DNA of 13,892 nucleotides, from positions 1 through 13,892 of the forward strand of contig DASXPN010000148.1 in the NCBI GenBank assembly GCA_036493595.1, written 5' to 3'. The position numbers were made by a program, and so were the translations under genes. Of the stretch, positions 1-6,832 are shown one piece after another. The number at the start of each line of letters is the position of its first letter. The first letter of the stretch is position 1. The stretch is from DATAES01 sp036493595. Lineage in GTDB: Bacteria > Actinomycetota > Acidimicrobiia > Acidimicrobiales > JACDCH01. The notes beneath the pieces were generated by a model. That model saw nothing but the letters and a program-made list of their open reading frames with translations, was not told the origin of the DNA and did no database searches.

Positions 1-456
1 GGACTCGTGCACGATGCCGAACCGGCCGCCGCCGCTGGCGACATTCACGATCGTGCCCGAGCCCCGATCGATCATCTTCGGGATCGCGGCCAGGTTCATG
101 CGGATGGGCGACATGAAATTGGTCCGCATGACGGATTCGACATCGTCGGCGGTGTGATCCAACAGCTGCTTGCGCTTACCGGTCGCCGCGTTGTTCACGA
201 GGCAGTCGATCGCACCGAATGCGTCCCACGCGTCGTCGACCAGTCGGACGGCGGCATCGACGTCGGACAGGTCGACCGTCCACATACGCGACTCGGGCGT
301 GTGCTCCTGGCAACGCGCCAGCGTCGCTTCGAGCCGTTCGGGCCTCCGCGCCGCGATACCGACGACGGCCCCCCGTTGCGCCAACATCGGCGCCAGCGCC
401 TCACCGATCCCCGACGACGCGCCGGTCACAACGATGTACGAACCTTCGATCTTCAT
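1..456 (-). CDS. SDR-family oxidoreductase (3' part beyond window)
   Basis: Short-chain dehydrogenase/reductase with a Rossmann fold, NAD(P)-dependent and presumably cytoplasmic; the substrate cannot be told. The 152 visible residues begin MKIEGSYIVVTGASSGIGEA. The dinucleotide-binding motif TGASSGIG lies at residues 11-18, the structural NNAA motif at 88-91, the conserved Asn at 113 (RTNFMSP) and the strand IVNVAS with the catalytic Ser at about 141. The YxxxK motif should follow just past the left edge. A classical SDR is about 250 residues, so roughly 60 percent is present. The start is the ATG at 456, placed so that the first beta strand precedes TGASSGIG at the usual distance. No Shine-Dalgarno sequence is visible; instead a small inverted repeat abuts the start codon. 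It lies 57 bases after the 90-residue gene and is probably cotranscribed with it. Confidence 0.93.
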   Translation of the reverse strand, partial: MKIEGSYIVVTGASSGIGEALAPMLAQRGAVVGIAARRPERLEATLARCQEHTPESRMWTVDLSDVDAAVRLVDDAWDAFGAIDCLVNNAATGKRKQLLDHTADDVESVMRTNFMSPIRMNLAAIPKMIDRGSGTIVNVASGGGRFGIVHES

Positions 457-476
457 GGGTGCGTACTGTTGCACCC
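457..476 (-). repeat. Short inverted repeat abutting the SDR start codon
   Basis: Arms GGGTGC (457-462) and GCACCC (471-476) are perfect complements around an 8-base loop. On the minus-strand transcript the hairpin ends directly at the SDR ATG (456) and occupies the place where a ribosome binding site would be. It could be a weak translational control element, part of a protein-binding site, or chance in GC-rich DNA. No T-run follows, so it is not a typical terminator. Confidence 0.35.
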
Positions 477-513
477 CGCCCCTCGCCGCCCGAAGCGGGT
501 CAGCTGTCGAGTG

Positions 514-786
514 TCAGATCAGGTCGTTGGGCAGCGCTTCGAGCTCGTGCGCGGGGATGGTCACCGATGCCTCCGGGGCGAGATGCTCGAGCAGCTTGGC
601 GATGCGCTGACCGGCAATCAGCAACGCGGCCCGTGAGTCGGCGGCCCAGATGGTCACCGAGACGATGGCCTCGCCGTCGAATCCGGCGACCTCAGGGCTC
701 GATGCCCGAAGTACCGCGTTGACGGCCTGATCGAGCTGGACGATGGGGCAGTCCCGCACGGCGAGATCGACGGTCCACGACTTCAT
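514..786 (-). CDS. Conserved-looking hypothetical protein, 90 residues
   Basis: I do not recognise this protein. It starts with ATG at 786 (MKSWTVDLAVRDCPIVQLDQ) and ends at 514. The residue pattern suggests strand (WTVDLAVRD), helix (VQLDQAVNAVLRA), strands (GEAIVSVTIWAAD), helix (SRAALLIAGQRIAKLLEHL) and strand (SVTIPAHEL), that is a beta-alpha-beta-beta-alpha-beta order compatible with a ferredoxin-like fold; this is inference. There is no signal peptide or membrane segment and only one cysteine (Cys13). A promoter-like gap of 65 bases separates it from the peroxiredoxin gene upstream, and the SDR gene follows after 57 bases on the same strand, so it is probably the first gene of a two-gene unit. 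No Shine-Dalgarno sequence is obvious. Confidence 0.72.
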   Translation of the reverse strand: MKSWTVDLAVRDCPIVQLDQAVNAVLRASSPEVAGFDGEAIVSVTIWAADSRAALLIAGQRIAKLLEHLAPEASVTIPAHELEALPNDLI

Positions 787-851
787 AGGTCCCGACTAAC
801 CGAATTCGCCGGATCCTAACCCTGCTTTTGCGTCACTCCGTCGGCGGACCG
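787..851 (-). promoter_or_regulatory. Candidate promoter region for the 90-aa gene and SDR
   Basis: This 65-base gap separates the peroxiredoxin stop from the ATG at 786. On the minus strand the hexamer TAGGAT (818-813) fits the actinobacterial -10 pattern TAnnnT and would give a leader of about 20 bases. The hexamer CTAACC (plus strand) occurs twice, at 796-801 and 816-821, exactly 20 bases apart and thus two helical turns; this could be a regulator site or chance. No convincing terminator for the peroxiredoxin gene is seen. Confidence 0.35.
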
Positions 852-1301
852 CTACCGAGCGCGGTTGCTCAGGACCTCGAGTGCTTTGTCGGCGTGCTTC
901 GGCATGCTGATCTCGCTGCTGATCACCGCCAGCACGGTCTGATCGGTGTCGATCACGAAGGTCACCCGCTTGTTGGGACCGAACCCGCGCTTCACTCCGA
1001 ACATGGCGGCCACCGTCTTGTCGGGGTCGGAGAGCAACGGATAGTCGAACCCGTGCTTCTCGGAGAACTGGTGTTGCTTCTCGACGGCATCGGCACTGAT
1101 CCCGACCCGTTGCGCGCCGACCGCTTCGAACTCGGACTTCAGGTCCCGGAAGTGGCAGCTCTCCTTCGTGCAGCCGTAGGTCATGGCCGCGGGGTAGAAG
1201 AACAGGACCACGGGCCCCTTGCCGAGGAGCTCGGTGAGGCTGCGCTTCGTCCCGGTTTCGTCCGGAAGCTCGAAGTCGTCGACATGATCGCCCTGTTGCA
1301 C
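852..1301 (-). CDS. bcp: Thioredoxin-dependent peroxiredoxin, Bcp/PrxQ type
   Basis: Thiol peroxidase reducing hydrogen peroxide and organic hydroperoxides at the expense of thioredoxin, in the cytoplasm. From the GTG at 1301 it is 149 residues, close to the Bcp norm of about 150-157. The start MQQGDHVDDFELPDETG matches the usual family N-terminus. The active-site motif is FYPAAMTYGCTKESCHFRD: PxxxTxxC is intact with peroxidatic Cys44, and Cys49 sits at the resolving position (C-x4-C) as in PrxQ. A Tyr replaces the usual Pro two residues before Cys44 (family TPGCT). The conserved Arg appears in NKRVTFVID. Start choice is open: an AGGAG lies 11 bases before GTG 1301 and 4 bases before an in-frame TTG at 1310. 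The gene follows the dehydrogenase-transglycosylase stop (1312) almost without a gap, so the two are cotranscribed. Confidence 0.94.
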   Translation of the reverse strand: MQQGDHVDDFELPDETGTKRSLTELLGKGPVVLFFYPAAMTYGCTKESCHFRDLKSEFEAVGAQRVGISADAVEKQHQFSEKHGFDYPLLSDPDKTVAAMFGVKRGFGPNKRVTFVIDTDQTVLAVISSEISMPKHADKALEVLSNRAR

Positions 1302-1311
1302 GGCGCGCAAG

Positions 1312-3420
1312 CTACTCCTGGGGATGGGCGGCGACATAGTCCGCCGCCGGAATCGGCTCGGGCGATTCGTAGCCGACGGGGAGGTGCACATCGCCCGCAG
1401 TGGTGACATAGAAGACCTCCCACCGGTAGTACCCGGCGAACGCGGTCGGGTCGGCGGCGAGCACGGCGGCGATGTCCTTGATCGCGTTCACGTAGTGGTC
1501 GCTGTTGTTGTAGCTGTACAGCGCGCCATCGATGTTGCCGTCCGCGAAGCCGTTGTGGGCGAGATAGCGCGCCGCCGCGATGATCGAATCGTGCGGTGAG
1601 TCGATGTCGCCGTCGCCGTACGCATCCCACGTCGCGGGCATGAACTGCATCGGGCCTTGCGCGCCGGCGGAGCTGAAGCCTTGGATGCGACCGAGCGCGG
1701 ACTCGATGAGGTTGATGGCGGCGAGGTAGTTCCAACCCACGCCGAACTGCGATTCACCCTCGTGGTAGTACCCGACCAGATCGTCCGCCGGCGCGGGTGC
1801 CACGATGCGCCACGCCGGAAGGTTGTCCTGCAACTTTCCACCGGGGATGGCGGCGAGCTCGTGACGCGCATCGAGATTGGTCGCGATCGCGTCGTGGACG
1901 TCAGGACCGGCCTTGCCGAGGATCATGTCGTCGAGCGTCGGGTCGCGCCCGAGCTTGCGGTACGCGAGCTGCTGGATGTGCGCGGCGGCGTCGAGGGTCT
2001 GTGGCGTCGAGGCCGGATCGCGGATGGCACGTTCGGCGGCGACCAGTTGGTCGGCCGCGGTGCCCGGGTCGGGTGACAACGTCGGGGGGAACGCGGGAGC
2101 CACGGTGGCGGTGGTGGGCGGTGCCGTCGTCGACGGTGCGGTTGTCGGCGGCGGCGTCGCCGAGTCGATGCGGGCGACGCCGCTCTGCTGGCTGAGGACG
2201 TACATCTCGCCGCTCGCGTCCTCGCCGAACGCGGTGATGCCACCGGCGGCCAGATGCAGATCGTTGAGCGCAACCGCGCCGTCACCGCCACTGCCGTTGG
2301 CGTTGCGCACGAGCCCGTTGATCTTGCCGTCGCAATAGTCCGCGAACAGATACGTGCCCTGTAGCTGGGGGATGTTGCTGCCGCGGTACACGAACCCGCC
2401 CGAGATCGAGCAGCGTGAGTTGCCGTGGTCGTACTCGTAGATCGGCGGGACCGCGCCGGCGGGCGGGCCGGGCTTGCGATACGGATGCGTACCCTCGACG
2501 TCGCTCCATCCGAAGTTCTGGCCGCCGGCCACTGGCGCGGGGAGGAAGTCGACCTCTTCGATCGCACTCTGGCCGACGTCGCCGATCCACAAGTCGTGCG
2601 TGCTTCGGTCGAACGAGAAGCGCCACGGATTGCGCAGCCCGTACTGCCATACCTCGGGCGCGCCGTTCTTGCCGTCGGCGAACGGGTTGTCCGGCGGGAT
2701 GGCGTATGGCCTGGCGTCGGTGCCCGGCTTCGTCGGGTCGATGCGCAGGATGTCGCCGAGCAGGTCGTGCGGGTCCTGTCCCGAGTGATGCGGATCCCCC
2801 GCGCCGCCGCCGTCACCCATAGCCCAGTAGAGGTAGCCGTCGGGCCCGGTCACGAGACCGCCACCGTTGTGGTTGGGGGCGAAGTCGGGGATGACGAGGA
2901 GCGTGCGGCGAGTGGACGTGTCGACCTGGTCGCCCTTGACCGTCAACTCGTCGAGTTGTTGATCGGCGTGCTGGTTGGTGAAGGCGACGTACATCGTCGC
3001 ACCGTCGCCCGAGAACGCGATGCCGAGCAGACCCTGCTCACCATTGGCGATCACGTCGCGGCTGATGTCGAGCACGGGTTGATCGTCGAGTTGAAAGCCG
3101 TTGCTGCCGCCACCGCTGCTGCCGCTGTCAGTGCCGGCGCGGCGGATGCGGCGGACGCGCCCGACCTGCTCGGTCACGTACAGGCTGTCGTCGCCGGGCC
3201 GGACGGCCAGCGCGGTCGGACTGTCCAGCGACGCGACCGGGGTGAGCCGAAGTTGCAGTCCGTCGAGCGCGGCATCCGGCGCCGGAATCGACGACGGCGG
3301 CACCGGCCCGTTCACCGGCAGGTCTTCTTTGCTGTGCAGCTTGATGGCGACGAGGCCGCCGGCGATCACGAGGACAGCGAGCAGCAGCCCGATCCGAATG
3401 CGTCTGTCTCGGGACATCAC
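1312..3420 (-). CDS. Membrane-anchored glucose/sorbosone dehydrogenase propeller fused to a lytic transglycosylase
   Basis: One uninterrupted 702-residue frame with two enzyme modules. Residues 9-26 form a membrane segment after basic residues (MMSRDRRIRI); no lipobox follows, so it is probably a signal anchor with the bulk outside. Residues about 50-420 are a PQQ-dependent glucose/sorbosone dehydrogenase-type beta propeller: NHNGGGLVTGPDGYLYWAMG with the catalytic-type His184, GLRNPWRFSFD (261-271), GDVGQ (280-284), and Cys336/Cys363, which could form a disulfide. A Pro/Thr linker spans 421-441. Residues about 450-700 are an actinobacterial lytic transglycosylase: a helical lead-in, then NLIESALGRIQG with the catalytic-type Glu573, SAGAQGPMQFMPATW (583-597), AARYLAHNG and ALYSYNNSDHYV. 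It would cleave peptidoglycan glycan strands. Numbering is from the GTG at 3420; ATG 3417 is the alternative start. GTGA overlap with tesB suggests translational coupling. Confidence 0.93.
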   Translation of the reverse strand: MMSRDRRIRIGLLLAVLVIAGGLVAIKLHSKEDLPVNGPVPPSSIPAPDAALDGLQLRLTPVASLDSPTALAVRPGDDSLYVTEQVGRVRRIRRAGTDSGSSGGGSNGFQLDDQPVLDISRDVIANGEQGLLGIAFSGDGATMYVAFTNQHADQQLDELTVKGDQVDTSTRRTLLVIPDFAPNHNGGGLVTGPDGYLYWAMGDGGGAGDPHHSGQDPHDLLGDILRIDPTKPGTDARPYAIPPDNPFADGKNGAPEVWQYGLRNPWRFSFDRSTHDLWIGDVGQSAIEEVDFLPAPVAGGQNFGWSDVEGTHPYRKPGPPAGAVPPIYEYDHGNSRCSISGGFVYRGSNIPQLQGTYLFADYCDGKINGLVRNANGSGGDGAVALNDLHLAAGGITAFGEDASGEMYVLSQQSGVARIDSATPPPTTAPSTTAPPTTATVAPAFPPTLSPDPGTAADQLVAAERAIRDPASTPQTLDAAAHIQQLAYRKLGRDPTLDDMILGKAGPDVHDAIATNLDARHELAAIPGGKLQDNLPAWRIVAPAPADDLVGYYHEGESQFGVGWNYLAAINLIESALGRIQGFSSAGAQGPMQFMPATWDAYGDGDIDSPHDSIIAAARYLAHNGFADGNIDGALYSYNNSDHYVNAIKDIAAVLAADPTAFAGYYRWEVFYVTTAGDVHLPVGYESPEPIPAADYVAAHPQE
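2098..2160 (-). other. Pro/Thr-rich interdomain linker
   Basis: This stretch encodes residues 421-441 of the fusion protein, beginning TPPPTTAPSTTAPPTT. It joins the propeller to the transglycosylase module. The low-complexity, Pro/Thr-rich composition is typical of extended linkers in secreted actinobacterial proteins and marks the domain boundary. The frame is open across it, so the fusion does not depend on a readthrough or frameshift. Confidence 0.85.
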
Positions 3421-4271
3421 GGGACGACTCGAATGAGTCCTTCCTGCGTCACCGACACGACCAGATCACCGTGCTCGGTGTAGATGAGGCCGCGGGCGAG
3501 ACCGCGCGCGTCGGAGGTCGACGGCGTGTCCTGCACGTACAACAGCCATTCGTCGGCACGGAACCGGCGGTGGAACCACATGGCGTGGTCGAGGCTCGCC
3601 ATCATCAACTTGTCGTCGGCGATCTGTCCGCCGTGGGGCAGCAACGTCGTGTCGAGCAAGGTCATGTCCGACGCGTACGTGACGATGCACGTGTGGAGCA
3701 GAGGATCGTCGGGCAGGCGGCCATCGGCGCGGAACCACACGCGCTGGTACGGCGGCAACGGTACGGAGCGATCGGGGGGCGACCAGTCGACGTGGCGAGT
3801 GTCGATCGGGCGAGGACGGTCGAACCACGTACCGAGCCGCTCCTTGAAGGGCTCCCATCGCTCGCGGAACGTCGGCAGCTCGTCGGGCCAGGGCACGTCC
3901 GGCATCGGGAGTTGATGATCGAGCCCCGGCTCGTGGCGATGGAACGAGGCTTGAAGGTTGAAGATGGCGCGACCGTGCTGGATGGCGACGACGCGCCTCG
4001 TCGTGAACGAACGACCGTCGCGCAGCCGGTCGACGTCGTACAAGATCGGAATGTTCGGGTCTCCCGGACGCAGGAAGTACGCGTGCAACGAGTTGACCGA
4101 ACCGTGTTCGGGATCGACGGTGCGGGCCGCGGCCACGAGTGCCTGGCCCGCAACCTGCCCGCCGAAGACACGCTGGCGGTCCTCGTCGGGGCTCAGACCC
4201 CTGAAGATGTTGACCTCGATCGCCTCGAGGTCGAGCAGCGCGACGAGCTCGTCGACCTCGGCCTGGGGCAT
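3417..4271 (-). CDS. tesB: Acyl-CoA thioesterase II
   Basis: Double hot-dog thioesterase that hydrolyses medium- and long-chain acyl-CoA to free fatty acid and CoA; cytoplasmic. From ATG 4271 it is 284 residues, the usual TesB length, beginning MPQAEVDELVALLDLEAIEV. Family landmarks are RVFGGQVAGQALVAA (34-48), HAYFLRPGDP (63-72), DGRSFTTRRVVAIQHG, and the second hot-dog from about 170. The Asp/Thr/Gln triad of E. coli TesB corresponds to Asp202 (TYASDMTLL), Ser226 (MMASLDHAMWFH) and Gln276 (VSVTQEGLIR). The frame is open further upstream, but ATG 4271 gives the family start and leaves room for the divergent GH1 gene at 4315. Its stop overlaps the start of the next gene by GTGA. Confidence 0.96.
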   Translation of the reverse strand: MPQAEVDELVALLDLEAIEVNIFRGLSPDEDRQRVFGGQVAGQALVAAARTVDPEHGSVNSLHAYFLRPGDPNIPILYDVDRLRDGRSFTTRRVVAIQHGRAIFNLQASFHRHEPGLDHQLPMPDVPWPDELPTFRERWEPFKERLGTWFDRPRPIDTRHVDWSPPDRSVPLPPYQRVWFRADGRLPDDPLLHTCIVTYASDMTLLDTTLLPHGGQIADDKLMMASLDHAMWFHRRFRADEWLLYVQDTPSTSDARGLARGLIYTEHGDLVVSVTQEGLIRVVP

Positions 4272-4314
4272 CCGCCCAGTCTGGCCCAGGCGTCTGTCTC
4301 CTAAGGTCACGGCC
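4272..4314. promoter_or_regulatory. Divergent promoter region between tesB and the GH1 gene
   Basis: Only 43 bases separate two divergent start codons, so both promoters must be here or overlap the coding ends. For the plus strand, TAAGGT (4302-4307) fits TAnnnT and lies 7 bases before ATG 4315, consistent with a leaderless transcript; the AAGG inside it could also act as a Shine-Dalgarno sequence. For the minus strand, a weaker hexamer CAGACT ends 6 bases before ATG 4271. Both assignments are pattern-based only. Confidence 0.4.
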
Positions 4315-5487
4315 ATGTCGACACCATTCCCCGACGGGTTTCGCTGGGGCACGGCCACGGCTGCGCACCAGATCGAAGGCGGCAACTGGAACAACGACTG
4401 GTGGGTGTGGGAGCACACGCCCGGCTCGGGGTGCGTCGAGCCGAGTGGCGACGGGTGCGACTCGTGGAACCGGTGGGCCGACGACGTCACACTGTGTGCC
4501 GACCTCGGCTTCGACAACTTCCGATTCTCGATCGAGTGGAGCCGCATCGAGCCCGAGGAAGGCGAGTGGTCGATCGCGGCCATCGACCACTACCGACGGG
4601 AATGCGACGCGCTGCTCGAGGCGGGAATCGACCCGGTGGTGACGTTCCATCACTTCACGACGCCGCGATGGCTCGCCGCGAAAGGTGGATGGACGCAAGC
4701 GTCGACCGCCGACGCGTTCGCTCGATTCTGTGGCTACGCGGCCGGACGGTTGGGTTCGTCGTTGCGTCGCGCCTGCACGATCAACGAGCCGAACATCGTG
4801 TCGACGATGGGACACATGGCCGGCGTGTTCCCGCCGGGGCTGCGTGATGTGGAGTTGCGCCGTTCGGTCAACCGCGTGTTCGTCGACGCACACCAAAAAG
4901 CGGTGCGTGCGATCCGTGAGGCGGTGCCCGGCGTGCCGGTCGGGTTGACGTTGTCCATGTCCGATTACCAGGCGGTCGAAGGGGGCGAGTCGAAGCGCGA
5001 CCAGATCCGTCACCGCATGGAGGACGAGTTCCTCGAAGGCACCGAAGGCGACGATTTCGTCGGAGTGCAGACGTACTCGCGCACGCGGGTCGGGCCCGAC
5101 GGCGGCATCGGCAACGAGGAAGGGCTGACCGTGCTGCCGATGGGTTACGAGTTCTACCCGCAGTCGCTGGAGGCCACGTTGCGGCGGGCCTGGGAGTTCA
5201 CTCGTGGTCAGGTGCCACTGCTCGTCACCGAGAACGGCATCGGCACCGACGACGACGAGCAACGGATCGACTACACCCGCCAGGCCCTCGAAGGCGTGCA
5301 GCGCACCATCGCGGACGGTATCGACGTGCGCGGCTACACGTACTGGAGCCTGCTCGACAACTTCGAGTGGGCGTTCGGGTACCGCCCCCGCTTCGGCTTG
5401 GTGTCGGTCGACCGCTCCACGTTCGAGCGCACGCCCAAGCCCAGCGCCCGCTGGCTGGCAGGAATCGCCAAAGCCAACGCCCTGTAG
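4315..5487 (+). CDS. Glycoside hydrolase family 1 beta-glycosidase (compact)
   Basis: Retaining beta-glucosidase or beta-galactosidase-like enzyme with a TIM barrel, without signal peptide and so cytoplasmic; the sugar preference cannot be read. It has 390 residues, beginning MSTPFPDGFRWGTATAAHQI, with the GH1 signature QIEGGNWNNDW (19-29). FRFSIEWSRIEP (69-80) and FHHFTTPRWL (111-120) are typical barrel strands. The acid/base Glu158 is in TINEPN and the nucleophile Glu306 in LLVTENGIG. The aglycone/glycone region YTYWSLLDNFEWAFGY (341-356) is intact, followed by a normal C-terminus. At 390 residues it is clearly shorter than common GH1 enzymes (about 440-480), mostly by reduced loops between residues 160 and 300. 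It starts a plus-strand unit with the nitroreductase (46-base gap) and a methyltransferase. Confidence 0.95.
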   Translation: MSTPFPDGFRWGTATAAHQIEGGNWNNDWWVWEHTPGSGCVEPSGDGCDSWNRWADDVTLCADLGFDNFRFSIEWSRIEPEEGEWSIAAIDHYRRECDALLEAGIDPVVTFHHFTTPRWLAAKGGWTQASTADAFARFCGYAAGRLGSSLRRACTINEPNIVSTMGHMAGVFPPGLRDVELRRSVNRVFVDAHQKAVRAIREAVPGVPVGLTLSMSDYQAVEGGESKRDQIRHRMEDEFLEGTEGDDFVGVQTYSRTRVGPDGGIGNEEGLTVLPMGYEFYPQSLEATLRRAWEFTRGQVPLLVTENGIGTDDDEQRIDYTRQALEGVQRTIADGIDVRGYTYWSLLDNFEWAFGYRPRFGLVSVDRSTFERTPKPSARWLAGIAKANAL

Positions 5488-5533
5488 CGCCGGCAATTTC
5501 GGGCGAGCGCCGGTGGCGTGGGACGATCCCGGG

Positions 5534-6190
5534 ATGGGTGCGTCTCTGAATCTGGTGCCGGACGAGTTGCTGTCGACGACGCGGGCGGTGCGCAAGCGGC
5601 TGGACTTCGATCGGCCGGTGCCGCTCGAGCTCGTGCGGGAGTGCGTCGAGGTCGCGACGCAAGCACCGACCGGGTCGAACCAGCAGGGCTGGCACTGGAT
5701 GATCGTGACCGATGCCGGCAAACGCAAGGCGCTCGGCGAGATCTACGGCCGAGCCTTCGGGATCTATCGCAACATGCCGAACTACGCGGGCGCCATCTCC
5801 ACCGGCGATCCGAATCGCGACGCGACGCAGGCGCGAGTCGCCAGCTCGGCCGAGTTCCTCGCGGACCACATGGGCGAGGCACCTGTGCTCGTCATCCCCT
5901 GCATCGAGGGACGGATCGACGGCATGCCCGGATGGATCAGCGGCAGCTTCTGGGGCTCGCTGCTGCCGGCCGCGTGGAGCTTCTGCCTCGCCGCCCGCGC
6001 TCGCGCGCTGGGTACGTCGTGGACGACGTTGCACATGATGTTCGAGCAGGAGGCGGCCGATGTTCTCGGCATCCCGTTCGACACCATCAGCCAGGGTGCG
6101 CTGATCCCGGTCGCGTTCACGAAGGGCACCGACTTCAAGCCCGCGCCGCGCGTCGACCTCGACCCGATCTTCCACGTCGACAGCTGGTAG
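5534..6190 (+). CDS. Nitroreductase-family flavoprotein
   Basis: FMN-dependent NAD(P)H oxidoreductase of the nitroreductase fold, cytoplasmic, usually a homodimer; the physiological substrate is unknown. The 218-residue product begins MGASLNLVPDELLSTTRAVR. Family features in order are the phosphate-binding segment STTRAVRKRLDFDRPVP (14-30), the APTGSNQQGWHWMIV segment (44-58), SGSFWGSLLPAAWSFCLAARARALGTSW (136-163) and LGIPFDTISQGALIPVAF (178-195). The start ATG 5534 fits the family N-terminus; there is only a weak ribosome binding site (GGG directly before). The stop at 6188-6190 is followed immediately by the methyltransferase ATG with no gap, which indicates coupled translation. Confidence 0.93.
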   Translation: MGASLNLVPDELLSTTRAVRKRLDFDRPVPLELVRECVEVATQAPTGSNQQGWHWMIVTDAGKRKALGEIYGRAFGIYRNMPNYAGAISTGDPNRDATQARVASSAEFLADHMGEAPVLVIPCIEGRIDGMPGWISGSFWGSLLPAAWSFCLAARARALGTSWTTLHMMFEQEAADVLGIPFDTISQGALIPVAFTKGTDFKPAPRVDLDPIFHVDSW

Positions 6191-6832
6191 ATGGAGGATC
6201 GACTGCGCCGCGCTGCGGAAGCCGCGCGCGGCTTCATGCCACCCGACGAAGGTCTCGCGCTCCACGACGCGGCGTCCTCGCTCGACGTGGACGGGCCACT
6301 GCTCGAGATCGGCAGCTACTGCGGCAAGTCCGCCATCTACCTCGGCGCCGCCGCTCGCACGCGCGACACCGTGCTCTTCTCCGTCGACCACCACCGCGGC
6401 TCGGAGGAGAACCAGGCGGGCTGGGAGTGGCACGAGGCCGATCTCGTCGACCCCGAGGTCGGGAAGATGGACACGCTGCCGATCTTCCGCCGCACGATCC
6501 ACGATGCGGGGCTCGAAGGAACCGTCGTGGCTGTCGTTGCTGATTCACCGGTGCTGGCTCGTTGCTGGACAACGCCGCTGGCGCTGCTGTTCATCGACGG
6601 CGGTCATGGATCCGAGCCCGCTCATCGTGACTACGAGCAATGGACCCCGCACGTGCAGGCGGGCGGGTTGCTCCTCATCCACGACGTCTTTCCTGATCCC
6701 GACGACGGCGGACGGCCGCCGTACGAGATCTACTGCCGCGCCCTCGAGTCAGGACGGTTCGAGGACGTCAGCGCGACGGGTTCGCTGCGGGTCCTGCGCG
6801 CGATCCGCCTGCCCGCGAGCACTAGCACCTAG
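6191..6832 (+). CDS. Class I SAM-dependent methyltransferase (Methyltransf_24-like)
   Basis: Small Rossmann-fold methyltransferase, 213 residues. SAM-binding motif I is LLEIGSYCGKSAIYLG (37-52); the acidic residue after strand 2 is Asp66 in SVDHHRG; LLFIDGGHGSEPAHRDYEQW (132-151) and GGLLLIHDVF (158-167) carry Asp136 and Asp165, an arrangement resembling the metal-dependent O-methyltransferase-like and surface-glycan-associated families. The acceptor is unknown. ATG follows the nitroreductase stop directly, so the two proteins are probably made together. The TAG stop (6830-6832) overlaps the TAG stop of the convergent toroid gene within one CTAG, which leaves no room for a terminator between the two units. 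Confidence 0.88.
   Translation: MEDRLRRAAEAARGFMPPDEGLALHDAASSLDVDGPLLEIGSYCGKSAIYLGAAARTRDTVLFSVDHHRGSEENQAGWEWHEADLVDPEVGKMDTLPIFRRTIHDAGLEGTVVAVVADSPVLARCWTTPLALLFIDGGHGSEPAHRDYEQWTPHVQAGGLLLIHDVFPDPDDGGRPPYEIYCRALESGRFEDVSATGSLRVLRAIRLPASTST

Noticed and set aside
852..870. Possible terminator at the bcp stop (ACCGC and GCGGT arms)
   Set aside because: The arms overlap the stop codon and are short, with no T-run after them; too weak to call.
2425..3483. A 352-codon plus-strand open frame
   Set aside because: It is antisense to the dehydrogenase propeller and shows no family motif; explained by codon-position GC bias.
4272..4583. Longer TesB start at 4583
   Set aside because: The extension would be antisense to the GH1 N-terminus including its QIEGG motif; TesB family length and start match ATG 4271.
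5488..5533. CCGGC/GCCGG repeat in the gap between the GH1 and nitroreductase genes
   Set aside because: Five-base arms with a long loop in GC-rich DNA are expected by chance, and the genes look cotranscribed.
3466..5727. A 753-codon open frame on the minus strand across tesB and the GH1 gene
   Set aside because: It is antisense to a clear GH1 enzyme and out of frame with TesB; the Arg/Pro/Ala/His-rich product without domains is typical of shadow frames in high-GC DNA.
5225..6502. A 425-codon minus-strand open frame
   Set aside because: It is antisense to the GH1 end, the nitroreductase and the start of the methyltransferase, all well supported; its composition is that of a shadow frame.
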